This document shows positions 1-7,271 of a DNA stretch of 43,795 bases, one piece after another (positions within the stretch are counted from its first letter, which is position 1; every line of letters starts with the position of its first letter). The position numbers and the translations under genes were made by a program. The notes below the pieces were generated by a model, which saw only the letters and a list, made by a program, of their open reading frames with translations, made no database searches and was not told the DNA's origin. The DNA is from an uncultured Prevotellaceae bacterium. GTDB taxonomy: Bacteria > Bacteroidota > Bacteroidia > Bacteroidales > Bacteroidaceae. Location of the stretch: positions 1 to 43,795 of the forward strand of contig OMWI01000027.1 in NCBI GenBank assembly GCA_900314715.1, written 5' to 3'.

Positions 1-120
1 TCCTTTTTGTTAGACACCTCAAAGTTACTCATTTTCCGCGACATACGGAAACTTCTGTGCCTTATTTTGTTAGACAGTTTTACTCATACTTATAACTTCC
101 GAAACTTAAGTAATATAATA

Positions 121-150
121 AAACGAGGTGGGTTTTTGCCCGCCTCGTTT
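121..150 (-). terminator. Intrinsic terminator of the GH109-type gene
   Basis: A 12-bp stem (AAACGAGGTGGG against CCCGCCTCGTTT, one G-T pair) closes a six-base loop. Read on the minus strand it is followed by TATTATATTAC-like T-rich sequence and lies 18 bp past the stop codon, so it should end the minus-strand transcript. Confidence 0.8.
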
Positions 151-168
151 CACTTATTAGATGATTCC

Positions 169-1758
169 TTATTTCTTCTTATTAGCCTTTGCTTTAGCCT
201 TAGCTTCTTTCTTAGCTACTTTTTCCCAATACTTAGCACCTTGTGCTTTTAAGTTTTCGGTGAAAGCTTTGGCGGATGCGTTGGTTAATGCTTCATCTTC
301 AGGTGTGGCGAATGCATGGCGATAGCCCTTTACTTCATTCCAATGACCACGAGTGAAGTCAGGAACTTCAACAGGAAGGTTGCCATTGTCCATAGAGATA
401 GCTCCTAACTCTGCCAGACAACACCACTCTGCCAAATCGTAAACGTCCATGTCGAGTGGCAAACCGTTGCGCAAGCAATAAACAAACCTACTATCCATCA
501 TGAAGTCCATTCCTCCATGACCACCAACTTCCTTGGCTTCCTCACCATATTTACGAACGATAGGACTGGTGTATTTGGCAAGTAAAGCCTTGGTGTCTTC
601 TTGTCCAAGGTAGCTGTGTGCTGAAAGATTCTCATGATTGGGTTTCACGCCAGCATCATTCATGTCCTTTGCAGAGAGAGCATATCCCTCAACAGGATAT
701 TTGTTGGCAAAACCAGTGGTTCCTGTGAGTTGGTACATACGATTGTAAGGTTGTGGAGTCATCACGTTATGGTGAATTTCGATAACCTTACCCTTCTCTG
801 TGGAAATCAAAGTTGTGGTATGATCGCCATTCCTGAATTCAGGACAAGGTTTGCCAGTACGGTCTTCCACCAATTTCTTACCGTTAAACGATTTCGTATC
901 CATGGCTACGAGAGTACGCATACGGTCACCACGGTGAATGTCAAGCACTTGTGCGATAGGACCAAGACCATGAGTAGCATAAACGTCGCCACGGAAATTC
1001 TTGTTGTATTCCAATCTCCAACCCAATTTATCATCAGCACCCGTCTTCCAATAAGCGCTCCAGAATGGACTCAGTTCGTGGCGATAAGCACCCTGTACGT
1101 AAATCACTTCGCCAAACAATCCCTGTTGTGCCATGTTGAGAGAGTTGAGCTCAAAGAAGTCGTAGCAGCAATTCTCCAGAATCATGCAATGCAAACGTTT
1201 TTGCTCGGAGAGATTGATAAGCGTCCAAATCTCATTCATGTTCATGGCAGATGGTACCTCAATGGCAACATGCTTGCCACTTTCCAATGCTGCTTTAGCT
1301 ACGAGGAAATGGTGAACCCAGTCGGTGGCGATATATACCACGTCGATGTCTTGACGTTTGCACAATTCCAAGTATCCGTTTTCGCCTGAGTAGATGTCTG
1401 CTGGGGGCATACTTGCATTACGAAGATATTGTTGGCAAGCCTCAGCACGCTTTTGCTCATAGTCGCAGAGTGCCATGATTTGAATACCAGGAATGTGAGT
1501 CCAACGTTCTACGGCACCTGGTCCACGCATACCCAGACCAACGAAAGCCACGCGAACAACGTCGAGTTTGGGAGTTACCAATCCCAAAACCGATTGCTGT
1601 CCTGGTTGTCTGTCAGGTACGTTTGTTACGATGGTTCCGTTCTGAATTTTGTACGGCCAATCAAATGCTCCTGCTTTTGGTTGCTGTGCGAATGTTACCT
1701 GTGGCAATAAGAAAGCCACGAGTACCAATAAGGTAGTAAATAACTGTTTTGTTTTCAT
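169..1758 (-). CDS. Secreted Gfo/Idh/MocA-family protein, GH109 (alpha-N-acetylgalactosaminidase) type
   Basis: A 529-residue protein with an N-terminal signal peptide (cleavage likely near residue 24, after TFA). A Rossmann NAD-binding motif GLGMRG is at residues 74-79, followed by EVPSA near 167-171 and YATHGLGP at 260-267. These match the GH109 layout, in which NAD stays bound and alpha-GalNAc linkages are cleaved by an oxidation-elimination mechanism; the His in the ATHG motif is the family's proposed catalytic residue. A GGHGG segment follows in the C-terminal half. The C-terminus is a Lys/Ala-rich tail. In the family these are periplasmic or outer-membrane enzymes acting on host mucin-type glycans. 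The gene stands alone, with its own terminator and an upstream -7 box. Exact substrate is inferred; a non-glycosidase oxidoreductase remains possible. Confidence 0.88.
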   Translation of the reverse strand: MKTKQLFTTLLVLVAFLLPQVTFAQQPKAGAFDWPYKIQNGTIVTNVPDRQPGQQSVLGLVTPKLDVVRVAFVGLGMRGPGAVERWTHIPGIQIMALCDYEQKRAEACQQYLRNASMPPADIYSGENGYLELCKRQDIDVVYIATDWVHHFLVAKAALESGKHVAIEVPSAMNMNEIWTLINLSEQKRLHCMILENCCYDFFELNSLNMAQQGLFGEVIYVQGAYRHELSPFWSAYWKTGADDKLGWRLEYNKNFRGDVYATHGLGPIAQVLDIHRGDRMRTLVAMDTKSFNGKKLVEDRTGKPCPEFRNGDHTTTLISTEKGKVIEIHHNVMTPQPYNRMYQLTGTTGFANKYPVEGYALSAKDMNDAGVKPNHENLSAHSYLGQEDTKALLAKYTSPIVRKYGEEAKEVGGHGGMDFMMDSRFVYCLRNGLPLDMDVYDLAEWCCLAELGAISMDNGNLPVEVPDFTRGHWNEVKGYRHAFATPEDEALTNASAKAFTENLKAQGAKYWEKVAKKEAKAKAKANKKK

Positions 1759-1807
1759 TATAACATTAATTTTTAGATGTTTTACAAGCTAATGAATAGA
1801 TTTTGCA

Positions 1808-1815
1808 CAAAGATA
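1808..1815 (-). promoter_or_regulatory. Bacteroidota -7 promoter box for the GH109-type gene
   Basis: CAAAGATA on the plus strand reads TATCTTTG on the minus strand, a perfect TAnnTTTG -7 element about 50 bp before the start codon. No clear -33 TTTG is visible. Confidence 0.6.
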
Positions 1816-1865
1816 CACATTTATTTGATTAAAAGCATAGAAAAATGTGGGGAATTGTATTTTTT

Positions 1866-1901
1866 TTTGAAATTAGCAGTAAATTTGCAAACGAAAGGAG
1901 T
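1866..1901 (+). promoter_or_regulatory. Promoter and ribosome-binding site of the ZIP transporter gene
   Basis: TAAATTTG at 1880-1887 matches the TAnnTTTG -7 box, with an ATTG 22 bp upstream (1854-1857). AAAGGAG at 1894-1900 is an unusually good Shine-Dalgarno sequence for this phylum and sits 7 bp before ATG 1908. Together they place the start at 1908 and not at the in-frame upstream ATG 1845, which lies before the promoter. Confidence 0.65.
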
Positions 1902-1907
1902 ATTAAT

Positions 1908-2687
1908 ATGGTTTCAATAGCCTTAGGATTGCTTATTCCCTTGATGGGTACGATATTGGGTTCCGCATTTGTCTTCATGATGAAAAAGGGAATGTCAGAC
2001 CATTTGCAGAAGTCGTTGCTTGGTTTTGCGTCGGGCGTAATGGTGGCTGCATCTGTATGGTCGTTGATTATTCCGTCGATAGAGATGTGTGAAGACATGG
2101 GGAAATGGTCGGTTCTTCCTGCTGCGATTGGCTTGTTGTTAGGTATGTCCTTCTTGTTGCTCATTGACGATATTACGCCTCACCTCCATATAGGCACGAG
2201 CAAACCAGAAGGTCCCCGCTCTCATCTATCGCGTACGGCTATGCTCGCATTGGCGGTTACCATCCACAATTTACCAGAAGGAATGGCGGTAGGTGTGGTT
2301 TTTGCGGGAGCCGAACAAGGAATGACGGGAATCTCCATTGCCAGTGCGTTGGCCGTATCATTGGGAATTGCCATTCAGAACATCCCTGAAGGAGCTATTA
2401 TCTCCATGCCTATGTGTGCTGAAGGTAATAGTAAGTGGCGTTCGTTCATGATAGGAAGCCTGAGTGGGGTAGTGGAACCCATTGGCGGATTGTTGGTTGT
2501 GCTTTTGGCTTCGCTTATTATGCCCGTGTTACCTTACATGCTTGCTTTTGCGGCTGGTGCCATGCTTTATGTGGTGATAGAAGAGTTAATACCCGAAGCT
2601 TCGAATGGTGAACACAGCAATCTCAGCACGATTGGTTTTGCCATTGGTTTTGTGCTGATGATGGTACTCGATGTGGTAATGGGGTGA
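1908..2687 (+). CDS. ZIP-family divalent metal transporter
   Basis: A 259-residue inner-membrane protein with about eight hydrophobic helices. It has both ZIP signature motifs: HNLPEG in the fourth helix and QNIPEG in the fifth, whose His/Asn/Pro/Glu residues line the metal path. VIEELIPE follows in a later helix. A histidine-containing loop (PHLHIG) precedes the HNLPEG helix. ZIP proteins of this GufA/ZupT-like type import zinc or other divalent cations into the cytoplasm. An in-frame ATG at 1845 would add 21 residues, but it lies upstream of the promoter. The gene is not in an obvious operon; a Fur-family regulator lies about 3.7 kb downstream, but no shared operator is visible. Substrate metal cannot be read from the sequence. 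Confidence 0.92.
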   Translation: MVSIALGLLIPLMGTILGSAFVFMMKKGMSDHLQKSLLGFASGVMVAASVWSLIIPSIEMCEDMGKWSVLPAAIGLLLGMSFLLLIDDITPHLHIGTSKPEGPRSHLSRTAMLALAVTIHNLPEGMAVGVVFAGAEQGMTGISIASALAVSLGIAIQNIPEGAIISMPMCAEGNSKWRSFMIGSLSGVVEPIGGLLVVLLASLIMPVLPYMLAFAAGAMLYVVIEELIPEASNGEHSNLSTIGFAIGFVLMMVLDVVMG

Positions 2688-2748
2688 TTAGTCATGTAAA
2701 AACGTTGATTTTTTCTCTTTCGTGCAAGAGAGTTTCATTGTTTTTTAT

Positions 2749-2756
2749 TAACTTTG
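2749..2756 (+). promoter_or_regulatory. -7 promoter box upstream of the small membrane protein operon
   Basis: TAACTTTG matches TAnnTTTG and lies 28 bp before ATG 2785. It probably drives the run of plus-strand genes that follows. Confidence 0.6.
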
Positions 2757-2784
2757 CAACGAAAACATTAAAAACCGAAGAAAT

Positions 2785-3006
2785 ATGAAAGTTGTAATTT
2801 TGGGAATTTTTATTCTTTTGTCTATCGCACTTATTGGTTGGATGTTGGCAGAGGTGAAAGCTAAGTTTTGCCAATACGAATCTACGGATGATGAAGTAGA
2901 GGCAGAGAAGGAAACCAATGCACGGTTGTTGAAAGGCGGATGGAAAGAGATGTCTATCAAGGACGTTATCAAGCTCATCAGCACAAAGGGTTTCAGTGCC
3001 AATTAA
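2785..3006 (+). CDS. Small single-pass membrane protein, unknown function
   Basis: A 73-residue protein. Residues 3-22 form one hydrophobic helix at the N-terminus, followed by a short acidic stretch (about residues 33-43) and a basic, soluble C-terminal part. The hydrophobic segment lacks a convincing cleavage site, so it may be a membrane anchor with the rest outside or inside the membrane. I do not recognise the family. It has a good -7 box 28 bp upstream and is followed after 11 bp by a membrane PH-domain gene, so it is probably the first gene of an operon with that protein and an acyl-CoA ligase. The short intergenic gaps and consistent strand support it being real. Confidence 0.7.
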   Translation: MKVVILGIFILLSIALIGWMLAEVKAKFCQYESTDDEVEAEKETNARLLKGGWKEMSIKDVIKLISTKGFSAN

Positions 3007-3017
3007 AAACAATAGTC

Positions 3018-3485
3018 ATGGGATACATTGAGAAAAACCTAATGGATGGTGAAAATATCATCTATGAGGCACGTCAGCATTGGATTATTTATTGGTTGCC
3101 GGCATTGTTGGTGATTATCGCCATCGTGCAATTCGTGATTCCTACCCAAAGCGAAGGATTGATGTTGCAATGTTGCTTTGCCTTGTTGCTGTTGTTGGCG
3201 GCATTGATATGGGCGGTTAATATCTATGGTGGCAGAAAGTATCTGTTGACCAACAAGCGACTGATATTGAAACGGGGCATCATCAAGCGCAATTCATTGG
3301 ATTTGATATTGCGCCGTTGCGAAGGAGTAAGCATCAGCCAAAGCATTATGGGTAGAATCCTTGACTACGGAACCGTTATTGTTTCCACGGGAGAGGTATC
3401 CAATAGCTTCTCGCACATAGAGAATCCCGTGAAGTTTTCCTCGATGATTAACCAGCAGATAGCCGATATTAACAAACACGCTTGA
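3018..3485 (+). CDS. Membrane-anchored bacterial PH-domain (bPH2/YdbT-like) protein
   Basis: A 155-residue protein with two hydrophobic helices at about residues 22-42 and 48-70, followed by a bPH2-type domain (about 72-150). The domain opens with the characteristic GGRKYLLTNKRLILKRGII pattern. Such domains sit at the cytoplasmic membrane; their ligands are mostly unknown. ATG 3018 is preferred: upstream in-frame codons overlap the previous gene. The stop is followed by ATG 3488 of the acyl-CoA ligase after 2 nt, implying translational coupling. A lipid-related role is inferred from this neighbour only. Confidence 0.82.
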   Translation: MGYIEKNLMDGENIIYEARQHWIIYWLPALLVIIAIVQFVIPTQSEGLMLQCCFALLLLLAALIWAVNIYGGRKYLLTNKRLILKRGIIKRNSLDLILRRCEGVSISQSIMGRILDYGTVIVSTGEVSNSFSHIENPVKFSSMINQQIADINKHA

Positions 3486-3487
3486 CG

Positions 3488-5134
3488 ATGGAAACAACAT
3501 TCAACCAAATGGTGGCGGAGAGTATTCGTACCCATTGGAATCTCAACGCATTGTCCGATTATAAAGGCAAAACCCTTACTTACCACGATGTGGCAAAGGG
3601 TATTGAGGAGATACACATTCTCTTTAAGTTAATTGGAATCAAAAAGGGTGATAAGGTTGCTCTTTGCGGACGTAATAGTTCTAATTGGGGCGTGGCGTTT
3701 CTTGCTACGCTGACATACGGTGCCGTTTGTGTTCCCATTCTTCATGATTTCAAGGCAGAAAACATCCACAACATAGTCAACCATTCTGATGCTAAGTTGT
3801 TGTTCGTTGGTGATAATGTGTGGGAAAACCTTGATGAACAATCCATGCCTGGTGCTAAGGTGATTGTTTCCATCATAGACAATTCAATACTCGTTTCACG
3901 TAACAAGAAGATATCTGCCGTCAAGGAAGAGGTGATACTTCAGTTTAAGAAGAAATTTCCTCATGGACTTACGCCAGAAAAGATAAGCTATCATAAGGAA
4001 AAGCCAGAGGAGTTGGCGTATATCAGTTATACCTCGGGAACGACAAGCTTTTCCAAAGGCGTGATGATACCTTATCGTAGTTTGGTATCAAACCTTGTCT
4101 TTGCGCATGAGCATATCGAATTGAAGACTGGTGACGGTCATGTGTGTATGTTGCCTATGGCACATGCCTTTGGTTTGCTCTTTTCTTTCCTCTTCGAGTT
4201 CGTAGAGGGTTGCCATACCCAATTCCTTACGCGCACACCGAGTCCGAAGATTATTTTCCAAGCGTATGCCGATGTAAAGCCATCGCTTATCATCACCGTT
4301 CCGCTTATCGTGGAAAAGGTGATTAAGAAGAATGTGTTGCCCAAGTTAGAAGAGCAACCCATGAAGACGATGTTGCGCATTCCTATCCTTCGTGATCGTT
4401 TACTTGACAAGGTACGTCAGAAAATCACCGACCTCTTCGGGGGTAACTTCATGGAACTGGTGATTGGTGGTGCTGCCTTGAATGAGGAGGTGGAAGAATT
4501 CATGCGTCGTATCAAACTTCCCTATACCGTTGGTTATGGAATGACAGAGAGTGGTCCGCTGATTGGCTATACGGGATGGCAAACATTCAAGCGTGGCACG
4601 TGTGGCATTCCCGTTGACCGTATGGAAGTGAAGATTGACTCTGCCGACCCTGCTACGATAACGGGTGAGATTCTTGTCAAGGGCGAAAACGTGATGTTGG
4701 GTTATTACAAGAATCCCAAGTCAACGGCAGAAGCAATCGACAAGAAAGGATGGTTGCACACGGGCGACTTGGGAACGATAGATGCAGAAGGAAACATCAC
4801 CATTCGAGGACGTTCAAAGAACATGATTCTTGGACCGAGCGGCCAGAACATTTTTCCCGAGGAGATAGAGGAAAAGCTGAATAACCTTCCTTACGTGGAG
4901 GAGAGTATTGTGGTGCAGAAAGAGGGTAAGATTATAGCGTTGATTCATCCCAACTACCAAGAGGCGATGGAAAGGAAAGTCTCTAATGAGGAGATTGAGA
5001 AAATCATGAAAGACAATTTGGAAACCCTGAACACCTTAATCTCAAAATACGAACAGGTTTCCGACTTCAAGATCTTCCCCGAAGAATTTGAAAAGACGCC
5101 CAAACGCTCCATCAAACGATACCTTTATCAGTAA
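3488..5134 (+). CDS. AMP-dependent acyl-CoA synthetase/ligase
   Basis: A 548-residue member of the ANL adenylate-forming superfamily, long-chain acyl-CoA synthetase-like. Motifs in order: the P-loop-like YTSGTTSFSKG near residues 182-192, the GYGMTESGP motif that binds ATP/adenylate, HTGDLG with the adenylate-binding Asp, the hinge region IRGRSKNMILGPSGQNIFP, and a C-terminal PKRSIKRYLYQ carrying the expected catalytic Lys. It should activate a carboxylic acid to an acyl-AMP and then an acyl-CoA in the cytoplasm. A TTG at 3482 is in frame, but ATG 3488, 2 nt after the previous stop, is the likelier start. Chain length of the substrate cannot be inferred. Confidence 0.92.
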   Translation: METTFNQMVAESIRTHWNLNALSDYKGKTLTYHDVAKGIEEIHILFKLIGIKKGDKVALCGRNSSNWGVAFLATLTYGAVCVPILHDFKAENIHNIVNHSDAKLLFVGDNVWENLDEQSMPGAKVIVSIIDNSILVSRNKKISAVKEEVILQFKKKFPHGLTPEKISYHKEKPEELAYISYTSGTTSFSKGVMIPYRSLVSNLVFAHEHIELKTGDGHVCMLPMAHAFGLLFSFLFEFVEGCHTQFLTRTPSPKIIFQAYADVKPSLIITVPLIVEKVIKKNVLPKLEEQPMKTMLRIPILRDRLLDKVRQKITDLFGGNFMELVIGGAALNEEVEEFMRRIKLPYTVGYGMTESGPLIGYTGWQTFKRGTCGIPVDRMEVKIDSADPATITGEILVKGENVMLGYYKNPKSTAEAIDKKGWLHTGDLGTIDAEGNITIRGRSKNMILGPSGQNIFPEEIEEKLNNLPYVEESIVVQKEGKIIALIHPNYQEAMERKVSNEEIEKIMKDNLETLNTLISKYEQVSDFKIFPEEFEKTPKRSIKRYLYQ

Positions 5135-5182
5135 TTAAGACATCTTTTGCCATAGCGAAACATCATCTTTTTGTAGCTCCGA

Positions 5183-5650
5183 ATGGGAGATATGAATAAG
5201 CAACAGCTACAAGAAAGGGAAAACAATATCATCCAACTTGTTGCGACATTCTGCAACGAGCATTTGGATGAAGAGTGTGTTGCGCTTTGTACGCAATTGG
5301 TGCAAAAACTTGGGTGTCAGCATTCCTGCCTTTTTGAGTCAGGACGTTTGGAGATATGGGCTGCCGCTTCGGTTTATACCATTTGTAGCATCAACCTCTT
5401 GTTTGACAGACGAAAACCGTTGAGTCTTTCTTCTTCAGATATTTGTGATTACTATGGAGTAAGCCACTCGACGATTACACGGAAGATGAGAGAGATAAAA
5501 GAACAGTTGAAGATAGACCCAGTCTTCGGTACGGAATTCATCTTGAAGGAGGAAGCAAATCGCCGTCCTTTCAATCCTTTCAAGAAGATAAACGGTCTTT
5601 TTTCCGTTAAGAGTATAATTAACTCGATGAAAGGACACAACCATGAATAA
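5183..5650 (+). CDS. DUF6398-like helix-turn-helix protein
   Basis: A 155-residue protein, mostly helical. The middle (about residues 55-80) carries a RLEIWAAASVYTICSINLLFD stretch and is followed by SSSDICDYYGVSHSTITRKMREIKEQL-type sequence, with the look of an HTH (turn around YGVSHSTI). From memory this matches the DUF6398 family, which resembles a cyclin/TFIIB fold; I cannot verify that here. A second in-frame ATG at 5192 is an equally plausible start. Its 3' end overlaps the Fur-family gene by 8 nt, so the two are translationally coupled, and it may work with that regulator. The 48-bp gap from the ligase gene suggests the same operon. Confidence 0.78.
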   Translation: MGDMNKQQLQERENNIIQLVATFCNEHLDEECVALCTQLVQKLGCQHSCLFESGRLEIWAAASVYTICSINLLFDRRKPLSLSSSDICDYYGVSHSTITRKMREIKEQLKIDPVFGTEFILKEEANRRPFNPFKKINGLFSVKSIINSMKGHNHE

Positions 5651-6059
5651 GGATTATTCTATAGAATTGATGGAATCGCATGGCATCAAACCCACAGCCA
5701 ATCGCATAGTCGTGGTTAATGCCTTGTTGAAATGCGACCGTCCGATGTCGCTCAGTGAGTTGGAAACAAAGATACTGACCATTGATAAGTCGGGTATCTT
5801 CCGTACTCTCAATCTTTTCAAGGAGCATCATTTCGTCCATGTCATCGAAGACGGAGGAGATGGAGTGCGCTATGAATTGTGCCATAGTCACAGCCATGAA
5901 CACGACGATGATGTTCATGTGCATTTCTTTTGCGAACATTGTCATAAGACCTTTTGTTTGGACAACATAAAAATCCCCTTGGTTGACTTGCCCGATGGAT
6001 ATGAAATGACCACCGTCAATTACGTCATCAAAGGCAAATGCCCAAATTGTAAGCATTGA
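5643..6059 (+). CDS. Fur-family metal-responsive transcriptional repressor
   Basis: A 138-residue protein with the Fur layout: an N-terminal winged helix (about residues 1-80; PTANRIVVVNALL and KSGIFRTLNLFKEHHFV) and a C-terminal dimerisation/metal domain. Two CxxC pairs (CEHC near 98-101 and CPNC near 134-137) should hold a structural zinc. Just before the first pair is a His/Asp-rich run, CHSHSHEHDDDVHVHFF, richer in metal ligands than typical Fur and perhaps a second metal site. The family represses metal uptake genes when metal-loaded. Whether it is Fur, Zur or Mur cannot be told. It overlaps the DUF6398-like gene by 8 nt. Confidence 0.88.
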   Translation: MNKDYSIELMESHGIKPTANRIVVVNALLKCDRPMSLSELETKILTIDKSGIFRTLNLFKEHHFVHVIEDGGDGVRYELCHSHSHEHDDDVHVHFFCEHCHKTFCLDNIKIPLVDLPDGYEMTTVNYVIKGKCPNCKH

Positions 6060-6086
6060 CCATTGATGATTGACCATTGACCATTA
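6058..6086. repeat. Short direct repeats TTGACCATT after the Fur-family gene
   Basis: TGACCATTGA occurs three times in 29 bp, overlapping the stop of the regulator gene. It is a low-complexity repeat of a kind common in intergenic DNA of this group; no function is evident. Confidence 0.6.
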
Positions 6087-6137
6087 AGCGTTATTGCTAA
6101 TGATTGTTGTCAGCTTTTTTTTGTGAGAAAACAATTC

Positions 6138-6284
6138 AGGAGGTTGTGTTAAATAGTTAGTTTCTTTTCGTACAATGGCCGTGTACCATTCGTACAACGT
6201 CAATGTACGTTTCGTACAATGCCCATGTACGATTCGTACATGCATCATGTACCAAATAGAAACGGCCTTTTAACACAACCTCCT
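6138..6284. repeat. 147-bp element: 16-bp terminal inverted repeats around a 22-bp-period dyad array
   Basis: AGGAGGTTGTGTTAAA (6138-6153) is perfectly inverted at 6269-6284. Between them TGTAC half-sites recur at 6182, 6204, 6226 and 6248 (exactly 22 bp apart), each of the first three paired with GTACA after a 5-bp spacer and separated from the next by 7 bp. A further GTACA lies at 6170-6174. The best copy, TGTACGATTCGTACA, is a perfect dyad around a central T. The outer parts also pair roughly (GTTTC against GAAAC), so the whole element could fold as a long hairpin. It follows the Fur-family gene by 78 bp. No flanking target-site duplication is seen. Confidence 0.85.
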
Positions 6285-6339
6285 TTATGCGTTTAGATGA
6301 TATTTTACATGGAATGACGGTCAGAAAGACCAATGAACT
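6285..6339. other. Spacer between repeat blocks, no recognisable feature
   Basis: Part of the 1.2-kb gene-free stretch 6060-7271. No ORF with family resemblance, RNA gene or terminator is visible in this piece; the rest of the stretch is listed as repeat features. Confidence 0.5.
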
Positions 6340-6344
6340 ATTTA

Positions 6345-6657
6345 TGTTTAGCGTTTAGTGTCCAGTGTTTAGTGAAGAAGTGATAATTAAGAGAAAACCT
6401 AATTGTGAATTATTAATTGCTAATTGTGAATTATTAATTGTGAATTGCTAATTATCAATCTTCTTCCAAGACCTCCCGTTTTTCTTCTTATTTCCTTAAT
6501 TATCAACCATTTAAGTGTTTCAAGACCTCATGTAACACCTCACCTAAGACCTCATGTAAGACCTCATGTTTTTTAATTCACAATTCACAATTAGCAATTC
6601 ACAATTGAGAAAATTGAAGGTAATCTCTCAACGCTAAACACTCAACACTAAACATTA
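6345..6657. repeat. GTTTAGTG-type repeat clusters in inverted orientation
   Basis: GTTTAGCGTTTAGTG and AGTGTTTAGTG lie at about 6345-6372. The complementary set (AACGCTAAACACT, AACACTAAAC) lies at about 6630-6655. The two clusters face each other across the AATTGTGAA and CTCATGTA repeats and could form a stem. Confidence 0.6.
6399..6440. repeat. Perfect tandem duplication of a 21-bp AT-rich unit
   Basis: A unit beginning CTAATTGTGAATTATT is repeated exactly at 6399-6419 and 6420-6440, then continues in degenerate form to about 6458. Related units in the opposite orientation (AATTCACAATTAGC) occur at about 6574-6612, so the two blocks can pair. Confidence 0.8.
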
Positions 6658-6724
6658 CTCAGAGTGTGAGGTCTTACATGAGGTCTTACATGAGGTGTTA
6701 GGTGAGGTGTTACATGAGGTCTTG
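6521..6724. repeat. 48-bp inverted repeat built from 12-bp tandem units
   Basis: The left arm 6521-6568 and right arm 6677-6724 are reverse complements with one mismatch in 48 bp. Each arm is four 12-bp units of the AGACCTCATGTA type (one variant ACACCTCACCTA). A shorter outer pair, CCAAGACCTC at 6468-6477 and GAGGTCTTGG at 6770-6779, extends the symmetry. The 108-bp loop holds other inverted repeats. The reverse strand reads as a repetitive Arg-Pro-His tetrapeptide ORF, which I regard as accidental. Confidence 0.85.
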
Positions 6725-6903
6725 AAAAAACTAACTCACTGATAATAAAATGTTTAGCTATAATTAGGTGAGGTCTTGGCGAGAACAAGAAAATTCGTGG
6801 GTTTTCGTCATAAAACGGATGGAAAGACCAAATAGCTTTTAGCCCCAAATAGATGCCGATAGTCTCTTTTTATGCACACAAAGCTCCCTATGAAAAAACT
6901 ACA

Positions 6904-6995
6904 AAGACGATGAGTTTGGATGTGCAAACATCATGTTTACGTAGTATAAATATGGTGTTTGTCATCAACAGACATGGTGTTGAACTTATAGAGAC
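6904..6995. repeat. 22-bp-period dyad array (CAAAC/GTTTA type)
   Basis: Units CAAAC-ATCAT-GTTTA (6925-6939), TAAAT-ATGGT-GTTTG (6947-6961) and CAGAC-ATGGT-GTTGA (6969-6983) start exactly 22 bp apart with 7-bp linkers. A degenerate unit begins at 6991, and an upstream unit AAGAC-GATGA-GTTTG at 6904 is 21 bp before the first. The geometry equals that of the arrays near 6.2 and 15.0 kb. Confidence 0.7.
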
Positions 6996-7067
6996 AATTA
7001 AAATAAGTGCTGTGAAGTTTATGGTATAGTTTTTTTGCAAAAGTGGCATATTTTGAGAAATAAATAG

Positions 7068-7075
7068 TATTTTTG
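7068..7075 (+). promoter_or_regulatory. Possible -7 promoter box upstream of the leucine-rich-repeat gene
   Basis: TATTTTTG fits TAnnTTTG. It lies about 200 bp before ATG 7272, so a long leader would be implied. No better box is visible closer to the gene; moderate to low confidence. Confidence 0.35.
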
Positions 7076-7271
7076 CAATGTATTTTGGGGAACATGACAT
7101 TAAAGTTGGATAGCCGTGCTATCATCGTTGTACTTGCTTCTATAGAAAATAGAATTTGAGTGCTATTTCCGATAAGTGTAATGAATTCCCTTTTTTCCAT
7201 GCGGCAAGTGTTGAATCGTGCAGCGTAAGGTGAAAGTTTGCACTTTTAAATAATATCAAATCGAAATATAA

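Noticed and set aside
1-120. Possible coding sequence at the left edge
   Set aside because: The frame at 7-252 crosses the terminator of the GH109-type gene and overlaps its 3' end without any recognisable domain.
634-1389. A 251-codon plus-strand frame opposite the GH109-type gene
   Set aside because: It is antisense to a gene with clear motifs and shows no domain of its own.
6160-6262. Interpretation of the TGTAC array as the binding site of the adjacent Fur-family protein
   Set aside because: It lies after, not before, that gene; the half-site does not resemble the usual AT-rich Fur box, and arrays of the same geometry with other half-sites occur far from any Fur gene.
6399-6724. Possible CRISPR array
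   Set aside because: Units of 12 and 21 bp are directly adjacent, with no unique spacers of regular length, and no cas gene is in the window.
6648-6848. Minus-strand frame encoding Arg-Pro-His tetrapeptide repeats
   Set aside because: It is the translation of the 12-bp tandem DNA repeats, whose symmetry lies at the DNA level; no start signals are present.
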